A DNA stretch of 64,000 nt. Origin: Lunularia cruciata (lineage: Eukaryota > Streptophyta > Marchantiopsida > Lunulariales > Lunulariaceae). The DNA lies in contig OX419758.1 of assembly GCA_948567375.1 (NCBI GenBank), positions 32,245,001-32,309,000 of the forward strand, written 5' to 3'. Positions 46,190 to 59,035 of the stretch are shown here, piece after piece. The translations under genes and the position numbers were made by a program. The notes below the pieces were generated by a model. The model saw only the letters and a program-made list of their open reading frames with translations. It did not search any database and had not been told where the DNA came from. How positions within the stretch are numbered: position 1 is the first letter of the stretch; each line of letters starts with the position of its first letter.

Positions 46190-47628
46190 TGAATCCTGAA
46201 AGTAAAGCTCAGAATAAATATAAAGCACCTGAATCATTGTTTTCATCGTCTCCCAGTTCGCTACCCCTATTTCTTTTTGATGCCTTATGCCCACAATTTT
46301 CTTGAATTGACGCTAGGTACTACGAGAGGTACAAGGGGCCGGTACACGTTGAACTAGCCATGGACTGCCTCAAATCATGCATGTGGGCTGGCGTAAATTA
46401 CAATATAAAGGGCTTGGCAATGAAATATAATAAATTTTATATTCTTTTCCACGTACGTTGGCAATTCTTCACCGTGTCGTTTTGTCTCAGCCCTGGCTGG
46501 TACTGTCTTTTTCAACGCTTCGCCTTGACAATATAGAGAACATAGAATAGAGGGTCTTGGGCAAGCTACTGGGCTGGTACTGTCTTTGACTACGGATGAA
46601 CCGTTTGAATGCAACCAGAGCAGTATTGAAGCTTTAATGTCTTGTTCGATCGTTCACAACGGCTTAGAACTAAACAAGCTTTGATTGTCCTGCGAATTGA
46701 ATAGAGTTCCGCGATTGCAATTTTGGGATATTTGTTCTGAAGTACACAACCTTTACGTAAAGTTCACTAGATTAGGACGGTAGCATACAGGGAGGAGGAA
46801 CGGGAGAGACCGCTTTTTTCTCTAGCAAAGGGGATTGATGGAGATGGCCCAGAGAGTAGATATTACGAGGTGTGTACTATAAGTAGAGGCATTAGGTCGC
46901 AACCATGTCTTGGCCATTGTGCCACCGGCATGCCAGTAGTAAGATGTTATTCAGCGTAATTCTTGAGAATGACACTATCAGTCTCTGTGGAAAAGAAACT
47001 TGCAGAAATTGTTGTATACACATCACCCCATTGTTGACCTGGAATTCCTTGTGGGATAAATATTTGGCTACGGACGATGCAGGGCTCCACAGAAGGACGT
47101 GAGAGTTGAGGGAGGGCCTCGATGAAAAGGATCTAAGGAGTCCGTTGTCTGAATGAGTTACAGTAACTGTAGGCTAATGTGAAAATCACCTTGTTTGATC
47201 GGTGGACACCCTAAGTATCAACGGAACTTGACATCTCACAGCTGAGATTGACTGTCCACTTCCCATGATTTTGCTTTTACACAAGCAGAAAATATCGATA
47301 AATTTTTTTCTTTTTATCAAAACACGGTTGATATAGAAAAACAATTGCAACCGCATTACTCTATTCTGCTAAATGACATCAATTTCAGATCTAAAAACAC
47401 CTGTCGTATCGCTCCTCGAAAATTGGCTCTTCCCTTCAATTTGTAATTGTCTTTCTTGATGGTGTATCATAGAATTACGAGACCTACCTAAACGGACAAG
47501 CAACAAAGACGCTCATAAAACGAACTGAGAATGTTATTCTGTGCGTTACTGTTCATAACAGATAGTTCTTCGTTTTAGAACCGTACTTTGGCGCACTGTT
47601 CATCGGAATAGCCCAGGTGGCGTGAATG

Positions 47629-47934
47629 TCATGCATATACAGTAGTAGAAGTGGTGCCTGAAATTCTTGTCGAATGGATGATGCCGCTACACAACGAATG
47701 GAAGTAGAAGTGCTGGAACTTGGATGGAAGAAGACATGAGGAAATCAGGAACGACATGGTAATCGTGAGGGTGGCGGCGAGACAGAGAAGTAGCTCCAAC
47801 AGCAAAATGTGAAACGATCGAGCGACTTGATTGCCATTGAGCCATCCACTTGATTGCGTTATTTGATCCGCTTCTTCTTCAATTTCTTCTGTACTCGAGA
47901 TCTGCACTGAATAAATACGGACATCGTTCTCCAT
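47629..47934 (-). CDS. Possible small membrane-anchored protein, unidentified
   Basis: The frame has 101 codons. An acidic N-terminus (EEIEEEADQ) precedes one strongly hydrophobic segment at about residues 44-70 (ILLLELLLCLAATLTITMSF) and a Ser/Thr-rich tail. An upstream in-frame TAA lies 15 bp before the ATG, so the start is fixed if it is real. No family is recognised, and there are no supporting promoter or splice signals. It may be chance. Confidence 0.25.
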   Translation of the reverse strand: MENDVRIYSVQISSTEEIEEEADQITQSSGWLNGNQVARSFHILLLELLLCLAATLTITMSFLISSCLLPSKFQHFYFHSLCSGIIHSTRISGTTSTTVYA

Positions 47935-48516
47935 TGAACATGCCCATTATCTTGGACGGGCTTCGATGTAGTATGCTGACATCATTATTACAGTCCATAT
48001 CGCCTTGCTTTGGATCCACATCCGATCCCACTTCTGAGTCGGTCCCAGCCGACAGTCAGAATCACTCTTAAGGTGAATTTTGTGGAGTACCTTTTGATTT
48101 TCCCTTCAACGTGAACGCCTTCGCTGCATTAAATATCCTTCGACGTACTTAGATCGACAGTGTGCTTTTGCGGTATTTTCTGTCCCTTCGAGCACCATTT
48201 GCACTAAATGGAGACCACATAGTGAGGTCCACTCTCGATAGTGCTCAGCTCTAGGTTTAGAGTGGATGTCATTAAAGACAATTGCCATGTAACCTGAGGT
48301 AAGACTTTAGGCATCTGAAGGGGTAGTTCTTAACGCGTGAACCCAATCCGTGATTGCGCAAAGTACAATTGGGGATGAAAGGTATAAAATCCGTGGAAAA
48401 GCAGAAGTGAATTCGGATTGCCGATTGGTGTTCGAGTGACAAGATTAGCCCTCGCTACGCTGCCAATCATTCGTCCCAACATCTGGTTTCTTAAAATGTA
48501 GTGCAGGGTAGATGAT

Positions 48517-49107
48517 ATGACCAGGTCTTTGAATTACATGGCACAGTCAGTCGACAGTAAACTCACCTCCACGCGGATAGAAAGAAACATGCTACAGGAC
48601 AAAATAGTATCTGGTGGGCCTACTGGTTCGAGGAATCTTCATCCCAGGAGGAGAGGGTCTATTAAAGTAGGAGTTTCTGAACAGCAAACTCTAACTACTC
48701 TTTTGGACATTCCATCTCCAATCTCAAGGCCCATCCCCCGCCACAGCTCCAATGTTTTCTCGTCGTGTGGTTTTGCGACTCCACTTCGCTGTCTCATGAC
48801 TTCCTCACGGCCTCACCACCATCAATCCACCCAGATCAAAATTCCAGATGCAAGAAAATCATATCTAAATATCGTCCATCGCAAGTTCTTGGCTCATCCA
48901 CTGCTGTGTTTTGTTGCTGCTTTGTGTTGTCTCGATCGAGCATGGTGGTGGATGCATGGTGGTTTGCATCTTCCCGACCATTTGGTGGGCGGGGCCTCAC
49001 TCGCGATAAGATTTGTGTGCGAATCCAACCAATGCTCCCTGGTCCATGAACCAAATGACCCGAGCTCTCCTCTAGCTTGTAACTATGGTATACCATATGA
49101 AATTTGA
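48517..49107 (+). CDS. Long open frame, hypothetical
   Basis: The frame has 196 codons, the longest outside the transposons and the lyase. The sequence is Ser/Pro/Arg-rich in the first half, with a Cys/Trp-rich hydrophobic stretch (CFVAALCCLDRAWWW) at about residues 130-145. No domain is recognised and composition is irregular; a spurious frame is at least as likely as a gene. Confidence 0.2.
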   Translation: MTRSLNYMAQSVDSKLTSTRIERNMLQDKIVSGGPTGSRNLHPRRRGSIKVGVSEQQTLTTLLDIPSPISRPIPRHSSNVFSSCGFATPLRCLMTSSRPHHHQSTQIKIPDARKSYLNIVHRKFLAHPLLCFVAALCCLDRAWWWMHGGLHLPDHLVGGASLAIRFVCESNQCSLVHEPNDPSSPLACNYGIPYEI

Positions 49108-52087
49108 GCTCTGGCCCATCGATGCATGGATACATAGCTACAATCACGTCATATGATGGTCAGGCGCAAGCTCTTACAGAGTGAAGGAATTCTTAACTTC
49201 GGAGTCCGGGATTCCATCAGCACGTGGCCTGCTGACCGGTTCCTTCTCCACATGCTATGCTCTGTAGCAAGAAACAAAACAAGAACAATTTCGTCTAAGA
49301 TATGCGGCCCCCTCAGAGCACTCGTAGAGGAACTGGACGGGGAGAGCCTCTACAGAGCAACCTACCGGTCTAATGAATTAAAAAGCAAGTGTGATTGGTA
49401 AGAAACTGGTTGACAGGATGGAATCACTGGCATCTGGTGAGCGGTGAAGAGTAAATTTTATTTTGGTTGTCGCCTGGATTCTTCCTTATAATATCCTTAT
49501 CCCTCCTGTTTTGATGTTCTGCACTAGAAACGACCAAATTGAGTTTCAGCATGTATTCCTTGGATTTGTTGACCACCATCTTTTTACAATCCATGCTTCG
49601 ATGAATGTTTGACATATATACATGTCCTACTGCTTTCCATGGAAGTTAAAAGCCATTAATACCCATAATATTTGTCTGCCTTCCAATCCATGCGTTCAGC
49701 GACGAGCAATTCACCATTCCATAATTACAGTGGATACTTGCCATTGGGACTCTACCAAACACGGCCTGGTGAGGCAGAGTGATTCGCAGCTGATGGACTT
49801 TTGGGCTCAGAAGACTCGAAACTTGAGATGGCGTCCTTGTTCCTGTACAATTTCCTTGCAACTGGATCTCACCATCTAATTTGGTAGGTTTGGATTTGGT
49901 GTGCACGTGGGGTCCAACCAGCAGCGGAAAATATCCTCTGAGGTGCAGTGCAGTCCTGATAGTGCGGATATACTGCACTGTCAGCACATACTTCCTTATG
50001 TGGATGTTGTGGAAGATTTCATTGCCTTTTTTACTACAGAAACTATATATACTAACGGTGAAGCTCCATAAGATCGTCCATGAAATTCAAACAAGAGCCT
50101 CATCGAGGATATATTCGTAGCGGTCCCTTACATTCTTGATTGATTTTTAACAGATACCAATGCAGAGAATGCAACATCTCAATTAGTCAAAGAAGAGTGA
50201 TTGCCTACGGGCATGGGAATCGATTTTGTCGTATGGGAGTCAATTGGGTATGGGAAAGACTCTACTCCAGTCTTTCTGGCTGTAAAATATGCAACAGAGA
50301 TGACAAATTCAGCTGAGTTCCGAACGAGCTAAGAATGTATGGAGCGGACGTGATGTAGATAAGTAATTTTGTTATGTCAACTGGATGAGCCATATTCGAC
50401 CGGGCCCACTCGGTTGAGCGAGCTTTTGGTGCTTTACGATCGCGGGACACGGAGCTACAGTGATAAAGGAAACAGGAAACACCTCGATAAAACTAGAATT
50501 ACACAAGGCTTCCTATCTTTACCCAGACCTGGTAGCTTGAGTGCTACATCAAAGGTCAATAGAGATTTTTCTGGGAAAACGTTTGAAATTCGTAGTTCCT
50601 ACAGTAAGTTAGCAATTGTGCTCATCTGCAATCATTCTCTTCTTATGGCAACGACGACCTCGAGTTCTCTCTGAGACAAAGCTCACATCAATGCGTCATC
50701 CGACTATGAATCATCGAATTCTAATTGCTCAGGAATTTACTCTGTGGACAAATTTCAAGATGCTAGTATGTTTCTCGATAGGCAAGTTGACTAAGGTGCC
50801 ACTCAAGCTATCGAAGAGGCTTTCTTCTTATCCAAACCAGCTGAGTGTGAGGCAGCAAGCGGGAGAATTGTTCCTTGTGGACAATGTCAACAATCTCAGT
50901 ATTTTGGGACCATGCACAATAGCCAGAAAAGCCAGTTTATAAGTCTTCCAGTAAATTCTAAATCGCAGGTGTTTATGGTTTTTTTATGACGCGCATGAAG
51001 AGGTCTAAAGTTCTGGGGTTTGGAATATATCCTGAATAAGGTGCGTACCTTTCTCAAAAGATTTCATCCACCAATTTCAGTTACAGGAGCTGTGTGGGTG
51101 TGCGAGATAATTTACTTACCATATTCTTGAGTCATGCAAAATGAAAAATTTTAAAAACTGATTTACGGTCATGTTTAGCCATGCCACTGTGGTATCCCAT
51201 TACACATAATTTGAGGGCTTTGTAAGGTTGCTAAACTTATGATTCAGGGGTGCATTTCAAAATTCTAGAAACGGCCGCCAACAACCATAAACTAATTTCA
51301 TGAATTAAAATTTAGAGCATAAAATTTTTAAAGATTTTCTATACTTTTGAGGATTTTTGTGAATTCGGAATTCTCAATAATCTAAATTTTGGAGAGTGGT
51401 TAGACTCATATTATATATTTTAATGTATAACAGGTCAAAATTCAAAGAGTTAGAGAAAAGTAATCATCTTTTCCAGAGATATTAGTATAGTTATTCCACG
51501 AATAAAAGTTTCATTGTTTACTAATTCTTTCGAATATTCAAGTTGGTGGAGCAAGTTTACGTAGAGGCATGCAAATAATATCTCAAGACTTGTCATGTTC
51601 TTCTGCCGAATCAATCATTATTAAAATTGTATTATTAAATTTTCATTACTTTTATACTATAAATTATTGCAACTTTTAGACACACAATTTTTTCAATTTT
51701 GAAAAAGATATATTTTTGAATCTTTTCGTCACCTACTTATAGAAGAGTTGTGTATTGCAATTCAGAACTGTGATGTAGTTCTTAGATGTTCGTTGTGAGC
51801 AATTTAAAGTTCCTAGTTTGAATTATGATAATTTGCCATCACCCCTAAGCTAAATTAGCAATAAGTTTTATCGCTATGATCATGACACTAGTGAACTCTA
51901 TTTAGTCCTGCACTCAAAAGCTAAAAAGCCTTACAAAATTCTGAAGAAACGTAACGAGTTGACGGACGTATGCATCATAACCTTCAAGTTGATGATATTA
52001 AATTAGTAATCCGTTGCACATACGAACTGAAATGGGACACTCTAAGATTCAAAGCTGCCCACAGGGTACACCCGTAGGTTGTTGATA

Positions 52088-52104
52088 CCCCCCCCCCCCC
52101 CCCC
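52088..52104 (+). repeat. 17-base poly-C run
   Basis: An uninterrupted C17 follows GTTGATA. Confidence 0.95.
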
Positions 52105-55100
52105 GTCGTTCCATGATCAATACACCCTATAGCAGCACATGACATTTGAGCAACAAAATCTTAAACCCTGTCTAAAGCCTCCAGATTCATCTCTCAACGT
52201 GGAGTCTGTTATGAAGTGATTTAGGGCATGAGGTTAATTTTCAGTGAGTATGAGGTTAATTTTCTTTAATTCATGCTCGGAAAAGCTGTTCATGTCAGTG
52301 GCGATCTTAAATCTTATCTGTGTTATCACCGATATAAATAACTACGTAATTCTAAACGCAAAGGCCCACAAATATTGCTTCCAATTCAGAAGTTCTCTTT
52401 ATCAAGTCAATCAGCCCTTGGAAAGATGTCTGCGATCATTTATGATATATGTGTATGGAATATGTATATATTCCACTAACTTGCAGTGTCATTATCATGA
52501 TTATATGAGACAAGAACGTTGCTCATTTAGATGTACGTTTGTATGTTTGACAACTTGGCCACCCGTAGGTACATGTGAAGCATACATCACAACAGGCCTG
52601 GAGGCTATCCTGTGGAAGAGCATTTAATAGAATAAGGGCTCCTGTGAAAAGATGTTGATTCAATGTCAGAGCTGATGAATATTGATAATTGAAGTACACT
52701 TGTTACAAAATATTCTTGTCACAAGTACTCGTGGTACTATGAGTAAGTGTAATACAAATTGCATCACCCGTATGCGCACCGAGTCTCAAGAATCAAAATC
52801 CTTGAAAGGTTGCAATTGACACTTCAATCTCAGTCTCTTGTGTCCGAAAGTCTTTTTTTGGTCAGGAGCAAGAGATCTTGTTACCGACATCATACGTTGC
52901 TCCGCTGTGTGGAATATTGGTTCGGCAACCAAAGTTGTATTGTAACCACCACAGATACATATGAAAAACGGTTAAATGCTCAAGTGACTTGGTGGTCTTA
53001 ATTCGTAGTTATTGTAGATGTGAAGGGCCTATCGGTTTGTTAAACTTGAATAGTTTGTTGGTAAGTGCAGGAATGGAGCAAAGAGGTAGAAAATAATCTG
53101 CTGGGGGACTCTCTAAGGCAGAAATTTATTTCTAGGTTATGCTGAGCGCTGTGGTTACCGACCTGCAGTGCTTACCGCCCTACCGTGACTATGCAGGAGG
53201 CAGAGGATATGGATAGAATGTTCGAGGACGAAAGGCTGTCAGTGATCTGCGGACAAGAATTCTTTGACAGTTATATTGTTCTGAGTGATTGAACTGATGT
53301 CATTGAGCAGAGCACAGATGCCTGTAACAACTCATGTTATTCAGAATGTCTTTCAAGCAGAAGGGAATCCGGAAGGGCCGCGATCACGAAAGCAGAAAAC
53401 TTTGTTCATGAAACGTTACAGGGTAGATGAAGCATTCAACTTCGTTGCTGCGCGTCTGTCCTGTAATTGCTTCCTAAAGTTTTCCTCTGGCGGAATTGGT
53501 CTACAGTATCCAGGATGTCAGAAGCACTGGTGTATGCTTGTGAATTGTACTTTAATTTTATTAGTTGATGATTTTCCCGCAACCCTAAGCTTCTCTGAAA
53601 ACTACGTGAAGCAAAGGAGAGTTACTTTGTTTATTGAACATCAGAACATCAGAACATCAGTGGTATATACTTGGTTCGGTGCTGGATTTTATGAATGCAC
53701 TCACAACTAAATGGAAAATAAAAGCCACGAGCTTCCGTGAGTTTCGAAGTCTTATGTATGTTACTCCTGCAACAGGATATGGGCTCAATCATGGTCGACA
53801 GAAGGAATCAATGAGGTAGAATTTCAAGTCAATGGGACCGAAATTGAGCATGTGACACTACTTCCTCACGACACTGCTGTCGGTACTAAAATGGTGTTAA
53901 ACATCGTGCGAGGGGAGGCAGATCTTGCAGGGCGAGAAGATCAAAACACATGTAACTTATTGAAGTGTCTAGGGTGTCTGTGAGCACTTGCTGATGACAT
54001 TGCACGCACTGTATTCCCCTGGTCTCGTCGTGCTGTAGTTAATACAGAGACTAGCAAGGGGGCCCCAGATTCAAGCCTCGTATTCTTTTGAAGGAGAGTC
54101 CAAAGGAGTGCAATGCATAAAGCGTCAGAAGGCTTTGCAGCGGGACCTTTGGCTTTCTTGTGAAAGATAAATGAAAGAACTTTATGCGTTGCGTGCTTTA
54201 AACTTATGCTTCTGAGTTCACGTGATGATGAAAGTAACACTTAGCTCCGTGCCATAATGGCCCATTCAACCTTCCAGGGGTTTTACATTACTGCAATGCA
54301 CCATGTTCGCTCAATCCAGAGCTCATAAACTTGGATACATGTACGGATTCAACTTGCAGTTGCAGAGGAACTGCTTCTTGGTCTTTCTATTCCACTCCGG
54401 CCAGAGGTAGAAGTCATGGCGAGGGTGTAAAATCGTTGCACCCTACTTACAAAAGGGAAGAATGTCTCTAGAACATATCAACTGACTAAATGTCTTGTAT
54501 CCGATCAGTTCCGATTCACCGTACGGCCTGCAAATTATTCTAATTGAGTTTGCATCAGTTTAATGTATACTTTAAGCAGGATCCAATGGCGATCAATTGG
54601 ATATCAGTTAAACATCGGGAGATGTGGGGTCGTGGGGAAAGGATAAAGTTGAGAGTCTAGGCAGGGAAAGAAACTTTTGTATCGTGAAGCGTGGAAACTT
54701 GGAAATTTCTGTACATGATGCTGAGAAAAAGCAATGGGTAGCACATTCTGGCGACGGAAATGTGGAAGCTGTAGATGTCTGGAATACTTGAGAGTTCTTG
54801 ACTTGACCTGAGATGGACCGCATACAACGCTACACAACAACGGGAATGGCTACCCGATACTATACTAGTGAAAAATAACATTGTCCCATGCAAAGATAGA
54901 CCGGTAATCCTGCCTCGATGGAGGCGGGAACATCATCAGATAGGAATGGCCATGCATGCCCTTGTGAGTGCATGCCCATCATGTTCTCATGCTCTTTTCG
55001 CTCGTTTGGAAGCAAGTTGTTGAAAAGATGCGGCAGAGTATGTGTGCTTTTGACAGCCTTCGCGCATACTAGATGGCGGAGGTGTTCCCACTGCGAAGCT

Positions 55101-57122
55101 CAAATTATAGGAGAACAATACACTGTCAAATCTGACGACAACAAATAGCTGTGGACGAGGCGAAAGGGATTCTCAATAAAGTATTACTTTTGGCCATGCA
55201 TGCGTGCTTTCCCACTTCCTTTTTGCACTAGCTTGGCCATGGAGAGGAGTTACAGAAGTCTCATTCACGGCTGGCACCCACTAACGAGCTCATTTGTAAA
55301 GCTATGGAATAAGGTACCAATGAGAAACTAGATAGATAGATAGCACAGTATATTTTTTTGGGTTCTGAAAGAAAGGATGGTGAGAGTTGTGCACCTTGTC
55401 TAGATTTAGCTGCACTAGGGCATCTATCATCAATTTCCCGCCCTAACCGTAGCTACATGCAGTTCCAATATCCTCTCGATTGCTAGCTAGAAGTGGGCAC
55501 ACGGCGAGAGTCAAATTTTGTTGTTTCATTTCCCGCCTCAGTGACCTTCTTCTGCCCCGAGATTTACTGACCTGCAACAGAAGAACTCTAGGGATTTCTG
55601 CAAGACCCTGTACTGTGGAAGAAGCAGGTGGAGAGTAAGCTACTAAGGTAAAACGTCCAGTCAGAATGTCCGAATGCTGTCTCTTGCAACATCTCATCTC
55701 ACAGGCATTCACAATGTGGCCCAAGTACAGACTCTTGCAAAGTAGCAGTTGATAAGAACTTGGCGCTCAGTACCCGATCGTCTTACATGAGGTTAGTATT
55801 AGCGTAGTATGCAACTTCCCTATGCCTGAGGAAGCTTCCAAGTCCTTACCGAGGAAGAGAGACAAGGCTCCAGCGTTGGCCTTCACCAGTGAAACTCGAC
55901 TACTGTATTCCATGATATGTTTTTCTTTGTCATGATCAATGATCGAAATCTTAGCAATATTTGAGAGGATTGTGAAAGGCACTGAATCTTTTATTCGTTT
56001 TATCTGCTAAAAAGCAGACATGGATGGCTCTTGGTTCTAGAGAAAGGAAATCCATTAGCAACTGCCCACTGAGAAACTGTTCATTGTCGAATTTGGGATA
56101 TCAGATATAAATCGTTGCGCAGTCCTCATTGTCGTAGTTTCTGAACTGTATAGGTAGATTGCAGCAGTGAAGTTCTATCTGGACTCGTGGAAGTCAACGA
56201 ATATGGATGTTTTTGTCCTGTTTTGTGAAGATTCTCAAAACAAATCACGTACACAGTTCCAGAGTCTCCCAAAAATGAAGACTCCTTGCTTTCCATGTAG
56301 ATATTGCGACCTCTTGCAATCAAGAGCCGGCAGTATTCAGCGATTTCAAAAGTCAACCTTAGATTGAACTCCTGTTCATAGCTTTAGTGCGATATTTACA
56401 TGTGTATCCCACTAAGAAACATATCACTGTGACACCCTACTATTACCCCGCCTTCAAGGAGCCATAATATCCACTTTAGACCAGGAAACTCCTGCCAGTG
56501 CTCTGAGCCGTGAATTCCAGTAATTCAGAAAGAACATTTTCAACTTCCAGATTTTTGAAGCTGTAGATAAAGGAATCCAAAGATTCCAGTTTGTACTGAG
56601 GCCAAGTGTACCTTTGCATGATTTCAGGCTTAGACGGAGTGATATGAATCAACCTCGGACAGTACTACACATCCTTACTTGACATTGTAAAGCAGTAAAG
56701 AATCTGCTCATATCAGGTTGGATCTCCATTCAGTTGATGATGGGAAGTCCAAATGAGATGTCTGCTAAGTGCTTGCATTAGGATTAGCGTCGCACACGGA
56801 TTAGAGATCTAGTTTCTTACAGCTAACGCGATTTAGAACTCTTGTGTGAAGAACGCATCCATATTCATTCCGTCTTGTTCAAGACGATGTCATGCCTCAT
56901 TCACCTCCGGAATACACTCTATCGCAGCAAGAGTACTGAAGATATGCTAAGTCCGAGGCAATTCACAATCTGCAGTAACCATCTTCGAATTCAGTAAACG
57001 TAGAATCGTCATATTGGTGAGATTGAATATAAGGCTGCAGCCATAAATTCTCTCCAGTCCAATACTTGCATTAATTGTCAAAAAGACTTATCACCTTACT
57101 CCTATTTGATGAGAGTGGGAGA

Positions 57123-57275
57123 AGGGCGACCGCATAGAAAACACGACCGCATAGAAAACACGAAGGATGGGAAGAACCCATCAAGCCGTACGAGGGAGAG
57201 AAAAATAGAAAACACGACCGCATAGAAAACACGAAGGATGGGAAGAACCCATCAAGCCGTACGAGGGAGAGAAAA
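57123..57275 (-). repeat. Two tandem copies of the non-LTR 3'-terminal motif
   Basis: The motif (GACCGCATAGAAAACACGAA, then GGATGGGAAGAACCC) occurs twice with a 71-bp period, and the GACCGCATAGAAAACAC word a third time at the left edge. It marks the 3' end of the 57-59 kb element. Confidence 0.9.
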
Positions 57276-57326
57276 ATATATAAAATGTGGCTAAGTCCCA
57301 ATGGAGTCGATATGCAAATTTTGCAT

Positions 57327-57771
57327 TATCTCATCTAAGATATCCAAGAGATATCAAAAAATTTACCCTATCGCACCTAATATAGCCTGTGCGATGCAAG
57401 TCATATCTCATCTAAGATATCCAAGAGATATCCAAAAAATTTGCCCTATCGCACCTAATATAGCCCGGTGCGATGCAAGTCATCCTGTTGGTTTGTTTTA
57501 GATATCCAAGAGATATTCAAAAAAGTTACCCTATCGCACCTAATATAGCCCGTGCGATGCAAGTCATCCTGTTTGATCGTAGATTGTATCCAACTGTGCG
57601 ATGCAAGTCATCCTGTTTGATCGTAGATTGTATCCAACTGTGCGATGCAAGTCATCCTGTTTGATCGTAGATTGTATCCAACTGTGCGATGCAAGTCATC
57701 CTGTTTGATCGTAGATTGTATCCAACGGTGCGATGCAAGTCATCCTATTTGATTTTTAGATTGTATCTAAT
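57327..57771 (-). repeat. Two kinds of tandem repeat in the non-LTR 3' UTR
   Basis: Units of 77-85 bp start with AGATATCCAAGAGATAT at 57338, 57415 and 57500. They grade into a 44-bp unit (GTGCGATGCAAGTCATCCTG and following) at 57552, 57596, 57640, 57684 and 57728, the last diverged. The larger unit itself ends in the same GTGCGATGCAAGTCAT word. A related 52-bp doublet lies at 24544-24647. Confidence 0.92.
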
Positions 57772-57838
57772 TGGAAAATCTAAAGAAATATCACATGTAA
57801 TGATTGTTTTTCTAAGAATTACTTCAACTTTAACTTTT

Positions 57839-57908
57839 TATAGAGCAATGGACACAAATTATCTAAAATATACTATATTTTATAATATATTTTAGATTAC
57901 TCTATAAA
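57839..57908. repeat. AT-rich palindrome
   Basis: Outer arms TTTATAGAG / CTCTATAAA and inner arms ATCTAAAATATA / TATATTTTAGAT are both perfect complements. It lies inside the second non-LTR copy, upstream (minus sense) of its tandem repeats. Confidence 0.85.
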
Positions 57909-58506
57909 TTTTTTGGATTGTACCAATTACCTATTATAAAAGAATGGATACACATTATCTAAAATATATTATGAAATTGAAAGTAATATCTTTGGCGCCT
58001 AACATGACAAGCTCTTGCACAATCCTCAATTGATACATCGAATGTCGTGTCCATTGTTCCATATAATTCCAAGGCCAGGGGAACAAAGAGATGACCTCAT
58101 TGCATACTTCTATACTTGGAGACGTTTCACGTTGCTTTTGGACTTGCTGCCCATCTAGGGGGATGGGTAATCACTCCTCATGAAACTATATCACATGTAG
58201 GGTCCGTAACCACAATCTATTATCATCCGCTATTATCATATAATCATCTCGGACCAAGTATAAGTCTACCCTAACACATATAGTTTGCAAAGTATACAAA
58301 TGCTCCATCCAAGCCAAATATCCACTCTCTCATACCATAACAAACATTATGTCCCCAATAGCATCCTCTGTCCTCCAAAAGGACACCATGTCATATAGAT
58401 TGTTGTTGTATCTAATGTATAACCACACTCACAAGTGAATAATGAAGATACAAAAGGGTGGACCAAACCTAGGCTAAACCTAGGTTTGGTAGAGAAAGTA
58501 GCTAGT

Positions 58507-58566
58507 GCAAGTTGGAATGCTCTAATGCAAGTTGGAATGCTCTAATGCAAGTTAGAGCTAGGATCC
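58507..58566 (-). repeat. 20-bp unit repeated three times
   Basis: GCAAGTTGGAATGCTCTAAT occurs at 58507 and 58527, with a diverged third unit at 58547. Confidence 0.9.
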
Positions 58567-59035
58567 AAGAGCATACACTTTGTCGGAGTAAAAGCAAAGA
58601 CGTACTCTAGGAGCCTAAGGAATGGACAAGTCAACTAAGAGAGAATATAGCGTATGCTCACACTATCGTTCCATCAAGGAAGATCATAAACCTCTAGTCC
58701 AAATGGGCAATAGTGAAGCAAAAGATGGAAGGTCCTCGCATGCCCATGGGATAGACTATCTCCCATATGTTGCAATAACATAGGGAGAGAAAAAGATCCT
58801 TCCTCCGTCTTTGTCATGTAAATCTCCGAAACCGGACTATTAACAACCAGAAAACAAGTGGAAATTAAAAGTGTCTGAGGGAACACAATTATCCAAAAAT
58901 GCTATAGGTGCCATCTACTCCATGGATAGCAAATCAACCCTTTCACACGAGATTGGTAAGGATGTCCGTTACTTGCCAAATCCACTTTCATGTACTCAAA
59001 TGTCCTTGGTCCAATAATTTAGTGAGATTCTACCC

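Larger units (their letters stand above)
44770..57060. other. Low-copy region without recognisable genes
   Basis: Roughly 12 kb with open frames but no family motifs. The longest are 48517-49107 (plus, 196 codons), 53285-53710 (plus, 141 codons) and 47934-47629 (minus). Two compact perfect or near-perfect hairpins (45770-45812 and 46153-46189) and a 17-base C run at 52088-52104 are the clearest structures. Confidence 0.45.
57123..59035 (-). mobile_element. Second copy of the outer non-LTR element, without chromovirus insertions
   Basis: The minus strand is collinear with the plus-strand outer element. Sequence at 58.6-59.0 kb matches 1690-2040, the Cys/His region near 58.4 kb matches 12760-12790, and GTAGACTTATACTTGGTCC near 58.26 kb matches 20749-20767. 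A 3' untranslated region with tandem repeats (57.33-57.77 kb) and two terminal motifs (57.12-57.28 kb) follow. It is 5'-truncated within the RT. It retains the intact target sites of both chromoviruses: GTGGACCAAACCTAGGC at 58459-58475 and the unbroken junction near 58265-58300. The coding sequence is shifted and stopped. Confidence 0.85.

Noticed and set aside
53285-53710. 141-codon plus frame as a gene
   Set aside because: No recognised domain; it contains a local CATCAGAA duplication and lacks supporting signals.
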